Of a stretch of DNA of 12,503 bases, positions 1 through 7,603 are shown piece by piece (position 1 is the stretch's first letter; each line of letters begins with the position of its first letter). The position numbers and the translations under genes were made by a program. The DNA lies in the NCBI GenBank assembly GCA_031969915.1, contig DALYJJ010000164.1, positions 1-12,503 of the forward strand, in the 5' to 3' direction. The stretch comes from DALYJJ01 sp031969915. GTDB taxonomy: Bacteria > Acidobacteriota > Terriglobia > Bryobacterales > Bryobacteraceae. A model generated the notes under the pieces. That model made no database searches. It was not told where the DNA came from and saw only the letters and a list, made by a program, of their open reading frames with translations.

Positions 1-1
1 G

Positions 2-1003
2 TGCATGGGCCTGGGCATCGCATCCCACCTGTTGGGCGCCCTACTGGGATCGATCCCGAGCATCACGGCGGTGCTTTCCACCGGAACCCATCTGCTGATC
101 GTGGGAATCGCTCTGCAGATCTGGGGCTGCGTCCTGCGGAAGCGGTTGGCGCTTGCCGCCCTATGGACCATGGCCAGCATCCTGATCCCGCTCACCACCA
201 TGGCCACCATCGGTTTCGCAGGCTACGGATTGGGCACGGCCGCGCTCGCCACGATGTTTGCCCTCACCTGTGTTCCCGGAAAGACCCTCCGGGTCGCGGC
301 GTTGCTCTCACCCATCGCTCTCTACTTCGGCCTCTCCTTCGTGGTGACCTATCTGGGGACACGAGTTGAGATCCGGAGCAAAGTTTGGGGCGGCGAATCG
401 CTCGAGAATCGAGTCGGCTCGGTCACCCAAAGCCTCGGCTCCTTCGAGGGGTTCTCGCCCTATGAGAACCGGCATCTGGAACTGCTCGATCTCCGTTTGA
501 ATCAGAATTGGCTGGTTGGCGCGGCCGTGCAGTACATCGAAAACACCGGGGAGTTCGCGGAAGGCGCCACCATTCGAGGGGCGTTCATGGCGATGATCCC
601 CAGGCTGGTCTGGCCGGACAAACCGCCCAACTCCAGCGGCCGCCTGGTCTCACAGTACACAGGGATCGAGTTCGCCCAAGGCACCAGCGTGGGGGTCGGA
701 CAAGTCATGGAGTTCTACATCAACTATGGGCGGATCGGCATTGTCGTCGGCTTCTTGTTGATTGGACTTCTGCTTGCATTTCTCGATACCCGGGCATACC
801 GGGCGCTCGTCACCGGCGATTTCACAACCTTCGTGACCTTCTTCGTCATGGCCCTCGCCGCCACAAGCCTGGGAAACTCCCTCGCTGAACTCGCCGGCAG
901 CGTTGCGGCCGCGCTGGTGATGAGCCCGGCGCTGCGCCTGGGCCTCAAAGCATGGAACCGCCGCACCCAGAGGTTGGGCGCCGTGGCTGCGCCCGCGCAC
1001 TGA
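2..1003 (+). CDS. Polytopic membrane protein, probable EPS repeat-unit polymerase (Wzy-like), 5' end cut by window
   Basis: The reading frame is open to the left edge (the codon before the ATG at 5 is a sense codon), so the true start probably lies upstream and only the C-terminal 332-333 residues are visible. Several hydrophobic segments can be seen: roughly residues 5-20, 30-45, 60-85, 95-115, and a strong pair near 240-260 and 275-305. Between them lies a long polar loop (about 120-230) containing IPRLVWPDKP and a following GTSVGVGQVMEFYINYG stretch. This layout, a large loop with an R-x-x-W-P-x-K-P motif and then a conserved glycine/tyrosine-rich stretch entering a membrane helix, fits oligosaccharide repeat-unit polymerases found in EPS and exosortase loci. 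Family polymerases join lipid-linked repeat units on the periplasmic side. The stop codon abuts the GTG of the next gene. The polymerase role is inferred from topology, one motif and context; a ligase or another EPS membrane protein is possible. Confidence 0.75.
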   Translation, partial: CMGLGIASHLLGALLGSIPSITAVLSTGTHLLIVGIALQIWGCVLRKRLALAALWTMASILIPLTTMATIGFAGYGLGTAALATMFALTCVPGKTLRVAALLSPIALYFGLSFVVTYLGTRVEIRSKVWGGESLENRVGSVTQSLGSFEGFSPYENRHLELLDLRLNQNWLVGAAVQYIENTGEFAEGATIRGAFMAMIPRLVWPDKPPNSSGRLVSQYTGIEFAQGTSVGVGQVMEFYINYGRIGIVVGFLLIGLLLAFLDTRAYRALVTGDFTTFVTFFVMALAATSLGNSLAELAGSVAAALVMSPALRLGLKAWNRRTQRLGAVAAPAH

Positions 1004-2077
1004 GTGCGTTTCGATATGGCTGGCCAACCTTCTCTACTCGCTCTCTTCCCGGCCCTCGAAAGCCCGATCGGGGGAGGAATCCAGGCCGCCGGCCAGATCG
1101 CACGTCAGGCGCTCCGCTCCTCGTTCACGGTCCGCTGCTTCTACTACGGCCCGGACGCGGAGAAAGGGCTTCCTGCAAGCGACGTGATCGCTCCCACTCG
1201 TCTTTCCGCACTCTGGCAGGCCGCACGGGGCCGCTGGACGGCAGACCTGGTCATGGTCTGGCACGTCCACCTGCTGCGTCTGCTGCCCTTCTTCAACCTC
1301 CCGAAAGCGCGGATTGCGGTCTTCCTTCACGGGATCGAATGTTGGCGGCCTCTCGATTGGTGGTCCGAGCGCGCAATGAAAAACGTGGATTGCTTCCTGA
1401 CCAACAGCGATTACACCCGGGATCGGTTTCTGGGAACGCGCCCCTGGCTGACACGGGCTCGGACCGAGACCACCGCGCTGGGCCTCGGCCACCCCGCCCC
1501 CGCTTCGCCGCCGCCGGGCGCGATTCCCGCCGCGCTCATGCTGGGGCGAATGGCCATTGAGGAAGACTATAAGGGCCACCGCGAGATGATCGGCGTCTGG
1601 CCCCGCGTGCTCGCGGACGTGCCGGACGCTGAATTGTGGATCGCGGGCGGCGGCTCGCTTCGTCCCGCCCTCGAAGCCGTCGTCCGGGAACAGGGGCTCG
1701 AACGCCACGTGCATTTTCTCGGCTACATCTCCGAAGAGGAGAAACTCCGCCGCCTGGAGCAGTGCCGCTGCCTGGCTCTACCCAGCCGCGGCGAGGGCTT
1801 CGGCCTGGTCTATCTCGAGGCGATGCGCCTTGGCCGGCCGTGCCTGACCAGCACCCTCGACGCCGGAAGCGAGGTCATTGCGCCGCCCGAAGCCGGATTG
1901 GCCGTCGATCCCGGCGACACCACCGGCCTTCATCGGGCCGTTCGGCGCTTGCTCGGGGCCGGCGCCGAGTGGGAGCAGTGGTCGCGGCAGGCGCGCCACC
2001 GCTACGAAGAGCGCTATACAGCCCCGGCTTTCGGCGAGCGTCTGTGCCGCGCCGTGACCCACTGTCTGAATCCGTGA
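1004..2077 (+). CDS. GT4-family glycosyltransferase (GT-B fold)
   Basis: This 357-residue protein has the normal length for a retaining GT-B glycosyltransferase of family GT4. The N-terminal half carries a glycine-rich loop (PIGGGIQ, residues 21-27), where the acceptor-side domain of the fold usually begins. The C-terminal domain has GRMAIEEDYKGH (181-192), IAGGGS (213-218) and the hallmark E-x7-E motif in SRGEGFGLVYLEAM (E264 and E272), which binds the nucleotide-sugar donor. No membrane segment is evident, so it should work at the cytoplasmic face on a lipid-linked glycan. The GTG start directly follows the upstream stop (TGAGTG), suggesting translational coupling. An in-frame ATG at 1016 would shorten the protein by four residues, and neither start has a clear Shine-Dalgarno sequence. 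Family assignment is firm; donor and acceptor sugars cannot be read from the sequence. Confidence 0.93.
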   Translation: MRFDMAGQPSLLALFPALESPIGGGIQAAGQIARQALRSSFTVRCFYYGPDAEKGLPASDVIAPTRLSALWQAARGRWTADLVMVWHVHLLRLLPFFNLPKARIAVFLHGIECWRPLDWWSERAMKNVDCFLTNSDYTRDRFLGTRPWLTRARTETTALGLGHPAPASPPPGAIPAALMLGRMAIEEDYKGHREMIGVWPRVLADVPDAELWIAGGGSLRPALEAVVREQGLERHVHFLGYISEEEKLRRLEQCRCLALPSRGEGFGLVYLEAMRLGRPCLTSTLDAGSEVIAPPEAGLAVDPGDTTGLHRAVRRLLGAGAEWEQWSRQARHRYEERYTAPAFGERLCRAVTHCLNP

Positions 2078-2081
2078 CTTT

Positions 2082-3251
2082 GTGTTCCCCTTGAAGGTCC
2101 TTCACGTCATCCCCTCTCTCGGGCCCGTCCGCGGCGGCCCCAGTTTCGTGATCCGCTCGCTCGCCGAGGGTCTCAACGCCGCGGGCGTCGAAGTCCAGGT
2201 CGCCGCCACCGATGACAACGGGCCCGGGCGCTTGCCGGTGGAACTCGGACGGCCGGTGGAAGAGCGCGGGGTCACGTACTGGTATTTTCCTCGCCAAACG
2301 TCCTTCTACCAGGCCTCCGCGCCTCTGTCGGGCTGGCTCTGGCGGCAGGTGGCAAAATTCGATCTGGTCCACATCCACGCCTTGTTCTCCTTCGCGCCGG
2401 TCGCCGCGGGGCTCATCTGCCGCGCGCGGGGCGTACCCTACATCGTCCGGCCGCTAGGACTGCTCAACCGCTGGGGCGTGCAAAACCGGAGGCCGCTGTT
2501 GAAACGCTGCTCGCTGCGTTTGTGCGAGCAGCCTATCCTGGAAGCCTCGAAGGCGGTGCACTATACCAGCGAACAGGAGCGGATCGAGGCGGAAGAGCTG
2601 GGCTTTCACGCCCCGGCCGCGATCGTGCCGAATCCGGTACCTCCCGTGAGCGCCGCCGTTCGGGGCCAGTTCCGCCGCCGCCTGGGGATCCCGGAGTCCG
2701 CTCCGCTGCTCCTCTTCCTGTCCCGCATTGATGCGAAGAAAGGGCTCGATCTGCTGATCCCCGCGTTCCGGCACGTCCGCGCCGCTCTGCCCGACGCCGT
2801 GCTCGTAATCGCCGGGTCGGGCGACGAGCCGCTCACGAACCGAATGAAAGCGTTGGCCCGGGCCGAAGGGCTCGACGAGAGCGCCATCTACTGGCCCGGC
2901 TTCGTACAGGGCGCGGCCAAGGAGCAAGCCTTTGCCGATGCCGATCTGTTCGTGCTGCCCTCGTATTCGGAAAACTTCGGCGTCGCGCCCATCGAAGCCG
3001 CTTCCGCCGGCTTGCCCCTGCTGCTCTCCGATCACGTCGGAGTGCACGTGGAGGTGGCCGCGGCCGAAGCGGGGCGAGTCGTTCCCTGCGACGTGACGGC
3101 CCTTGCGCGGGAGGCGGTCGAGCTCCTGCGTGCACCCTCTCTCCGCCAATCCATGGGCGAGGCCGCGCGCGCCTTGGCCCTCGAACGCTATTCGCTCGAA
3201 GCGGTCAGCCGCCAGATGGTGGCCTTGTACCGAAAAGTGCTCAGCCAGTAA
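2082..3251 (+). CDS. GT4-family glycosyltransferase (GT-B fold), second copy
   Basis: This 389-residue protein shows the full GT4 signature. The N-terminus has a beta strand into a glycine loop (VLHVIPSLGPVRGGP, residues 6-20), as in WcaI/PelF-like EPS glycosyltransferases. The C-terminal domain has SRIDAKKGLDLLIPAF (214-229), IAGSGDE (243-249), WPGFV (271-275) and the E-x7-E donor-site motif in YSENFGVAPIEAASAG (E297 and E305). It lies 4 bp after the previous GT4 gene and is followed by a 60-bp spacer. The two GT4 proteins are clearly divergent, so they most likely add different sugars rather than being a recent duplication. The GTG at 2082 gives the longest sensible N-terminus; a TTG at 2091 would remove three residues. 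The sugar specificity is unknown. Confidence 0.93.
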   Translation: MFPLKVLHVIPSLGPVRGGPSFVIRSLAEGLNAAGVEVQVAATDDNGPGRLPVELGRPVEERGVTYWYFPRQTSFYQASAPLSGWLWRQVAKFDLVHIHALFSFAPVAAGLICRARGVPYIVRPLGLLNRWGVQNRRPLLKRCSLRLCEQPILEASKAVHYTSEQERIEAEELGFHAPAAIVPNPVPPVSAAVRGQFRRRLGIPESAPLLLFLSRIDAKKGLDLLIPAFRHVRAALPDAVLVIAGSGDEPLTNRMKALARAEGLDESAIYWPGFVQGAAKEQAFADADLFVLPSYSENFGVAPIEAASAGLPLLLSDHVGVHVEVAAAEAGRVVPCDVTALAREAVELLRAPSLRQSMGEAARALALERYSLEAVSRQMVALYRKVLSQ

Positions 3252-3311
3252 CCACCGGCGCCCGCTCGCGCTCTCTGCAACCAATTCACGAAACCCTACA
3301 AACGGACTGAC

Positions 3312-5093
3312 ATGACGACTATTCTCGGTTTGAACGCCTACCACGGCGACTCTTCCGCCGCTCTGCTCAAGGATGGCGCCCTGGCCGGCGCGGTCGAAGA
3401 GGAGCGGTACAACCGCATCAAGCACTGGGCCGGTTTGCCCAGCCTCGCCGCGCAACAGGTGTTGGCGATGGGCGGTGTGGACCGGGTCCAGCACCTTGCC
3501 ATCTCGCGCGACCCGAAGGCGCGGTTCGCCGACAAGCTGAAGCGCATCGCTCTCCGGCCCGGCTCGTGGAAACAGGCAGCCAACCGCGCCTTCAACAGCG
3601 CCAAGCTGACCCAGCTCCCCGCGGACCTTCTGCAGCAGGGCGTGGGCGCGGTGAAGGATGCCGAGTTCCACTTTGTCGAGCATCATCGCGCTCACCTGGC
3701 GAGCGCGTTCTTCGTAAGCCCGTTCGAGGAGGCCGCGGTCGTTTCCGTGGATGGCTTCGGCGACTTCACCAGCGTCATGTGGGGCGCCGGACGGGGCAAC
3801 ACGATTGAGGTCCGGGGCTCGGTGCAGTATCCGCATTCCCTTGGTCTCTACTACACCGCCATCACGCAGCTTCTCGGCTTTCCGAAGTACGGCGACGAGT
3901 ACAAGATGATGGGCCTGAGCGCCCTCGGCGAGCCGCGGTTCCTCGAGCAAATGCGCCAGATCGTGCGCGTCGAGGACGGCCAGGTCCGCCTCAACCTCGA
4001 CCTCTTCCGGCATCACAACGAAGGCGTGGAGATGAGTTGGATCGGCGGAGAGCCTACGCTCGGCCACGTCTACTCGAAGAAGATGGTCGAATTGCTGGGG
4101 CCGGCCCGCGCCTCGCGAGGAGAGATCGAACAGCGTCACATGGACCTCGCCGCCTCCGCCCAGGCGCTGCTCGAAGAGTGCTACTTCGCAATCCTCAACC
4201 ATGTCCAGAAAGAAACCGGCATGAAGGCCGTCTGCCTGGCCGGCGGCGTGGCGCTCAACTGCGTGGCCAACGGAATGATCTTCGAAAAGACCGGCTTCCG
4301 CGATGTCTACGTCCAACCCGCCGCGCATGACGCCGGGACGTCCTACGGGGCGGCCCTCTATGTCTGGCATCAGAAACTGGGTAAGCCGCGCCAGTTCGTC
4401 ATGAACCACGTCTATTGGGGCTCGCAGTTCGACGACGTGGACATCCGCCGCGTGCTCGACGGCGCAGGCGTGCGCTACCATGCGCTCACCCAGGATCAAC
4501 TCGTCGACCGGACCTCGCAGCACATCGCCGACGGCGATATTGTCGGCTGGTTCCAGGGCCGGATGGAGTTTGGCCCACGCGCTCTCGGCAACCGGTCCAT
4601 TCTCGCCGACCCCCGCCGCCACGACATGAAAGACACCCTGAACCGCCGCATCAAGTTCCGCGAGCCGTTCCGCCCGTTCTGCCCGTCGGTGCTGGCTGAA
4701 GCCACGGGCGAGTATTTCGAGAGCAGCTATACGTCGCCCTTCATGGTGATGGCGTACAAGATCAAAGCGCAGCAGCGCGACCGCATCCCGGCCGTCACCC
4801 ACGCCGACGGCACGGGACGGCTTCAAACCGTCGAGCCGGACGCGAATCCGCTCTACTGGAAACTGATCCGCCGCTTCGGAGAAGTGAGTGGCGTCCCCAT
4901 CCTGCTGAACACCTCGTTCAATGAGAACGAGCCGATCGTCGAGACTCCTCAGCAGGCCCTGGACTGCTTCCTGCGCACGCGCATGGATGTGCTTGCGGTG
5001 GGCAACCACCTGCTGATCAAGAAAGAAAACACCGAGTTCTCCGAATCACGGCGTTCCTTCGCGGAAGCGGAGTCGGCGGGAACCCCGAAGTAG
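3312..5093 (+). CDS. NodU/CmcH-family O-carbamoyltransferase
   Basis: At 593 residues this matches the two-domain NodU/CmcH/TobZ carbamoyltransferases, which make carbamoyl-adenylate from carbamoyl phosphate and ATP and pass the carbamoyl group to a hydroxyl of a sugar or antibiotic. The N-terminal Kae1-like domain has NAYHGDSSA (residues 8-16), the metal-site cluster EHHRAH (123-128) with DGFGDF (147-152), and the nucleotide-binding stretches AGGVALNCVANG (310-321) and AHDAGTSYGAA (338-348). The C-terminal YrdC-like domain has EFGPRALGNRS (419-429), FREPFRPFCPSVL (449-461) and LLNTSFNENEPIV (531-543). All visible active-site landmarks are intact, so it should be functional. Between glycosyltransferases in an EPS operon, the likely substrate is a sugar of the repeat unit or its nucleotide-linked precursor; that is inference. 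Start is the ATG at 3312, just before the conserved ILGLNAYHG; the upstream Shine-Dalgarno is weak. Confidence 0.96.
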   Translation: MTTILGLNAYHGDSSAALLKDGALAGAVEEERYNRIKHWAGLPSLAAQQVLAMGGVDRVQHLAISRDPKARFADKLKRIALRPGSWKQAANRAFNSAKLTQLPADLLQQGVGAVKDAEFHFVEHHRAHLASAFFVSPFEEAAVVSVDGFGDFTSVMWGAGRGNTIEVRGSVQYPHSLGLYYTAITQLLGFPKYGDEYKMMGLSALGEPRFLEQMRQIVRVEDGQVRLNLDLFRHHNEGVEMSWIGGEPTLGHVYSKKMVELLGPARASRGEIEQRHMDLAASAQALLEECYFAILNHVQKETGMKAVCLAGGVALNCVANGMIFEKTGFRDVYVQPAAHDAGTSYGAALYVWHQKLGKPRQFVMNHVYWGSQFDDVDIRRVLDGAGVRYHALTQDQLVDRTSQHIADGDIVGWFQGRMEFGPRALGNRSILADPRRHDMKDTLNRRIKFREPFRPFCPSVLAEATGEYFESSYTSPFMVMAYKIKAQQRDRIPAVTHADGTGRLQTVEPDANPLYWKLIRRFGEVSGVPILLNTSFNENEPIVETPQQALDCFLRTRMDVLAVGNHLLIKKENTEFSESRRSFAEAESAGTPK

Positions 5094-5097
5094 GAAG
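5092..5097 (+). promoter_or_regulatory. Ribosome binding site for the GT11-like gene
   Basis: AGGAAG lies six bases before the ATG at 5104 and overlaps the stop codon of the carbamoyltransferase gene (TAG at 5091-5093). It supports the ATG at 5104 as start and suggests that the two genes are translationally coupled. Confidence 0.6.
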
Positions 5098-5103
5098 TCG
5101 CCT

Positions 5104-6018
5104 ATGCTTTATTGTCAGGCCGTGCTGCCGCGTGCGGGTTTGGGCAACAAGCTCTTTCCCTGGGCGCGATGCCTGGTCTTCAGCCGCACGCACGATGTGC
5201 CGATGCTCGCAACCTCCTGGTCGCAGTTCAGCATCGGACCGCTTCTGCGCGGACAACAGGACTGGCGGACGTATCACAACTTGTTCCGAAACGGAGAAGG
5301 GGACATCGGTGGCCTCCGCCGCCTCTGGATCTTGAACCGAGCCGCTTCCGTGGCCGAGCCCGAGGGCGGCGTGAGCGTCCTTCCAGAGCCGGGCCGGGCC
5401 GCCCTGGTGACGTTCTCGGGCATGGGCAAGCACTTCGGCCCGCTTTACGGACACCATCAGAAACTCGGCGCGGCGCTGCGCGCCCTGACCCGGCCTCCCT
5501 GGGTCGCCCGCGCCGATGCCGCCGGCGGCGGAACTCGGTACCCGGTCGGAATCCACGTGCGGCTCGGGGACTTTTCGGTGCCCCAAAGTGAAGACGAGAT
5601 GAAAACCAAGGGCTGCGTGCGGACGCCCCTCTCCTGGTTCATCTCCAGCCTGAACGCCATTCGCCGGGAGGCGGGATGGCCTGTCCCCGCCTTTGTCGTC
5701 TCCGACGGCTCCGCCGCGGAACTGGCCCCCTTGCTCTCGCTCGACGATGTCTGCCTTGTTAACACCGGCTCTTCGATCGGAGACATGTTGCTCCTGTCGA
5801 AAGCTTCCATCCTGATCGCCACCGGCGGAAGCTCTTTCAGCGGCTGGGCGGCGTTTCTCGGGCAGATGCCCGTCATCGCCCATCCGGGGCAGAACCTGGC
5901 GTGGTTTCAGTTACGGCCGGCAAATGGACAGTTCCTGGGCGAGTTCGATCCATCCGCGCCGGACGACGCCTTTCTACAGCAGGCCGCCGGGATACTGGGA
6001 CGAGTTGCAAAACACTAA
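5104..6018 (+). CDS. GT11-like glycosyltransferase (alpha-1,2-fucosyltransferase type)
   Basis: This 304-residue protein carries, in the right order, degenerate versions of the GT11 motifs. LGNKLFPWAR near the N-terminus (residues 13-22) corresponds to the LGNQLFQYA type motif. HVRLGD (151-156) corresponds to the H-x-R-x-x-D motif that contacts GDP-fucose. VVSDGS (198-203) and TGGSSFSGWAAFLG (240-253) correspond to the SDD and S-x-STFSWWAA-type motifs. The length also fits (about 280-310 residues). There is no signal peptide, as expected for a cytoplasmic enzyme using a GDP-sugar. It follows the carbamoyltransferase after 10 bp with a good ribosome binding site. Several family positions are substituted (K for Q in LGN-Q-LF, GG for SN near 240), so donor specificity for fucose is not certain and no GDP-fucose synthesis genes are visible here. 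Confidence 0.75.
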   Translation: MLYCQAVLPRAGLGNKLFPWARCLVFSRTHDVPMLATSWSQFSIGPLLRGQQDWRTYHNLFRNGEGDIGGLRRLWILNRAASVAEPEGGVSVLPEPGRAALVTFSGMGKHFGPLYGHHQKLGAALRALTRPPWVARADAAGGGTRYPVGIHVRLGDFSVPQSEDEMKTKGCVRTPLSWFISSLNAIRREAGWPVPAFVVSDGSAAELAPLLSLDDVCLVNTGSSIGDMLLLSKASILIATGGSSFSGWAAFLGQMPVIAHPGQNLAWFQLRPANGQFLGEFDPSAPDDAFLQQAAGILGRVAKH

Positions 6019-6041
6019 CTTATACTGAAGCGACGGAACAT

Positions 6042-6941
6042 ATGAACGGTAGTCAGCCTGTCTTGACGCCTCCTCCACCCGCTCTCGAAGCCACCTCGCC
6101 GTGGCCCTTTCGCGCCGGCCTCCTGGTGATCGGGGGCCTATTGATATCCTCGTTCGCTCCGGTCTTATACCGCTTGGGCGAAGTCTGGCTGAGCGACGAC
6201 AACATGAGCCATGGTCTCTTCGTCCCTCTGACCGCGGCCTACATCGCCTACCTCAAGCGCGGTGAACTGGCGGCGGCTCAATGGAAGACGAACTACCTCG
6301 GACTGCTCCTGGTGGTGCTCGGCGGGCTCATGCTCTGCGTCGGCCCGCCCAGCATCCCCACCTTCATTATTCTCGGCCGTGTCGCGTTTCTGTTCTCTCT
6401 CACCGGCTGCCTCCTGTTTCTGGGGGGATTCCGCATCCTTTGGACTCTCGCGTATCCACTGAGCCTCCTCCCTTTGATGATTCCGTTTCCGTTCTATGAT
6501 TTCGTAACTCTCCCCCTCCAGTTAGTTGCCAGCATTCTCTCCGAGCACTCGCTCAGCGCCCTGGGAGTGTCCGTGCTGCGGGAGGGCAACGTGTTGTTCC
6601 TGAGCGGCCAGACGCTCTCCGTCGCCGAGGCTTGCAGCGGGCTGCGGTCACTGTACTCCCTGTTGTTTCTCACCCTTGCGTACGCCTACTTCTTTGCCGA
6701 TACCTGGAAGCTGCGCGCCGCCCTCATCGCCGCCATCATCCCCATCGCCATCGTCGCTAACTCCATGCGGGTCACCGCCACCGCCATTCTGGGAGGCATC
6801 AACCCGGAGTACACGCACGGTGTCTATCACGAAATGCTCGGCTGGAGCGTCTTCGTCGTCGCCTTTGGGATGCTCTGTCTCTGGCATTGGTGTCTAATGC
6901 GCGGAGAGAAGCTGTTCGCAAGAAAAGGGGCCAGCGTATGA
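6042..6941 (+). CDS. Exosortase (transpeptidase-like polytopic membrane protease)
   Basis: This 299-residue, highly hydrophobic protein has about eight membrane segments. The catalytic triad of exosortases is intact: Cys198 in AEACSGLRSLY (195-205), Arg243 in ANSMRVTATA (239-248) and His263 in HGVYHEMLGW (259-268). Other landmarks are MSHGLFVPL near residues 55-63 and PLMIPFPFYDF (145-154), the conserved proline-rich turn before the catalytic half. Exosortases cleave and sort exported proteins with a C-terminal PEP-CTERM-like tripartite signal, in step with EPS production. I chose the ATG at 6042 because it falls 23 bp after the upstream stop; the open frame extends back to 5901, but that part overlaps the upstream gene and adds a non-homologous basic stretch. 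TATACT (6021-6026) sits upstream but has no convincing -35 partner. The exosortase subtype is not assigned. No substrate with a sorting tail is encoded in this window. Confidence 0.95.
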   Translation: MNGSQPVLTPPPPALEATSPWPFRAGLLVIGGLLISSFAPVLYRLGEVWLSDDNMSHGLFVPLTAAYIAYLKRGELAAAQWKTNYLGLLLVVLGGLMLCVGPPSIPTFIILGRVAFLFSLTGCLLFLGGFRILWTLAYPLSLLPLMIPFPFYDFVTLPLQLVASILSEHSLSALGVSVLREGNVLFLSGQTLSVAEACSGLRSLYSLLFLTLAYAYFFADTWKLRAALIAAIIPIAIVANSMRVTATAILGGINPEYTHGVYHEMLGWSVFVVAFGMLCLWHWCLMRGEKLFARKGASV

Positions 6942-7592
6942 ATCGCGCGGCGTTTGCGATCCTGGGCGCCGCACTCTCGGCGCAATCCTATTACTACTAC
7001 ACGNNNNNNNNNNCACGCCCACCGCGAGGTGATCCCGGACACTCCTCCCTGGAGTCAGTTTCCCCAGCAGGTCGGCGAATGGCAGTCCGTCGCCGAAATC
7101 CCTATCGACGACGTCGTGCTCGAACAACTCCGCCCGGACGATTTTCTGAGCCGTACCTATGCCCTGCGCGGCGCCCAGCCGTCGGTGAACGTGTTCGTCG
7201 GCTACTTCAACACCCAGCGCACCGGGCGGGCGCCGCACTCGCCAAAGAACTGCCTCCCCGGATCGGGCTGGGAAGCGGTGTGGGCGGAGACCGCCAGAAT
7301 TCCGGTGGAGGGTCAGAAGGACCTCGAAGTCACTAAGTTCCTGGTTCAGAAGAATCGGACCAAGCTGGTGGTCATTTATTGGTACCAGTCGGCCGATTGG
7401 GCAATCGGAAACGAATATGTCGCGCAGTTACTCGCGGTTCCGCAGTTACTGAGCCACGGCCGCACCGACGTCGCGCTGGTCCGCATCATCGCACCGATGG
7501 CGGAGTCAACGGAGGCGAAAGCGTTCGATGTGGCCGCCAGTTTCGCGAAGCTGCTGTACCCGATGGTGAAGGGCCACATCCCGTCCACGTGA
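6938..7592 (+). CDS. epsI: EpsI family protein (exosortase C-terminal-domain-associated EpsI), interrupted by an assembly gap
   Basis: The ATG overlaps the exosortase stop by four bases (ATGA), a classic coupled pair. The first 22 residues form a short hydrophobic N-terminal signal or anchor (RAAFAILGAALSAQ). The frame then meets 10 Ns at 7004-7013. After the gap, 192 residues continue in a different frame to the stop at 7592 and contain the EpsI core: WSQFPQQVGEW, VFVGYFNTQRTGRAPHSP, CLPGSGWEAV, VVIYWYQSADW. EpsI was first described in the methanolan EPS cluster of Methylobacillus; it is thought to be a periplasmic partner of exosortases, and some exosortases carry it as a fused C-terminal domain. 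The frame change is best explained by the arbitrary length of the N run: a true gap with a length divisible by three restores one continuous protein of at least 214 residues, close to the family size. I therefore do not call it a pseudogene. Confidence 0.88.
7004..7013. other. Assembly gap (10 Ns)
   Basis: Ten consecutive Ns fall between codon 22 of epsI and its downstream part. The left flank ends in TAT TAC TAC TAC, a short trinucleotide run. The reading frame does not match across ten bases, so the number of Ns is a placeholder rather than the true missing length. Confidence 0.98.
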
Positions 7593-7603
7593 CGAGAACA
7601 CGG

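Noticed and set aside
2454..5009. Long minus-strand open frame of 851 codons antisense to the second GT4 gene and the carbamoyltransferase
   Set aside because: The + strand proteins over the same bases carry complete family motifs, while the antisense product is rich in His, Arg, Gly and Glu with no recognisable domain. Such long antisense frames are expected from codon bias in GC-rich DNA.
5901..6041. N-terminal extension of the exosortase to a GTG-like start at 5901
   Set aside because: It would overlap the GT11-like gene by 118 bases and add 47 basic, non-hydrophobic residues not typical of exosortases. The ATG at 6042 fits better.
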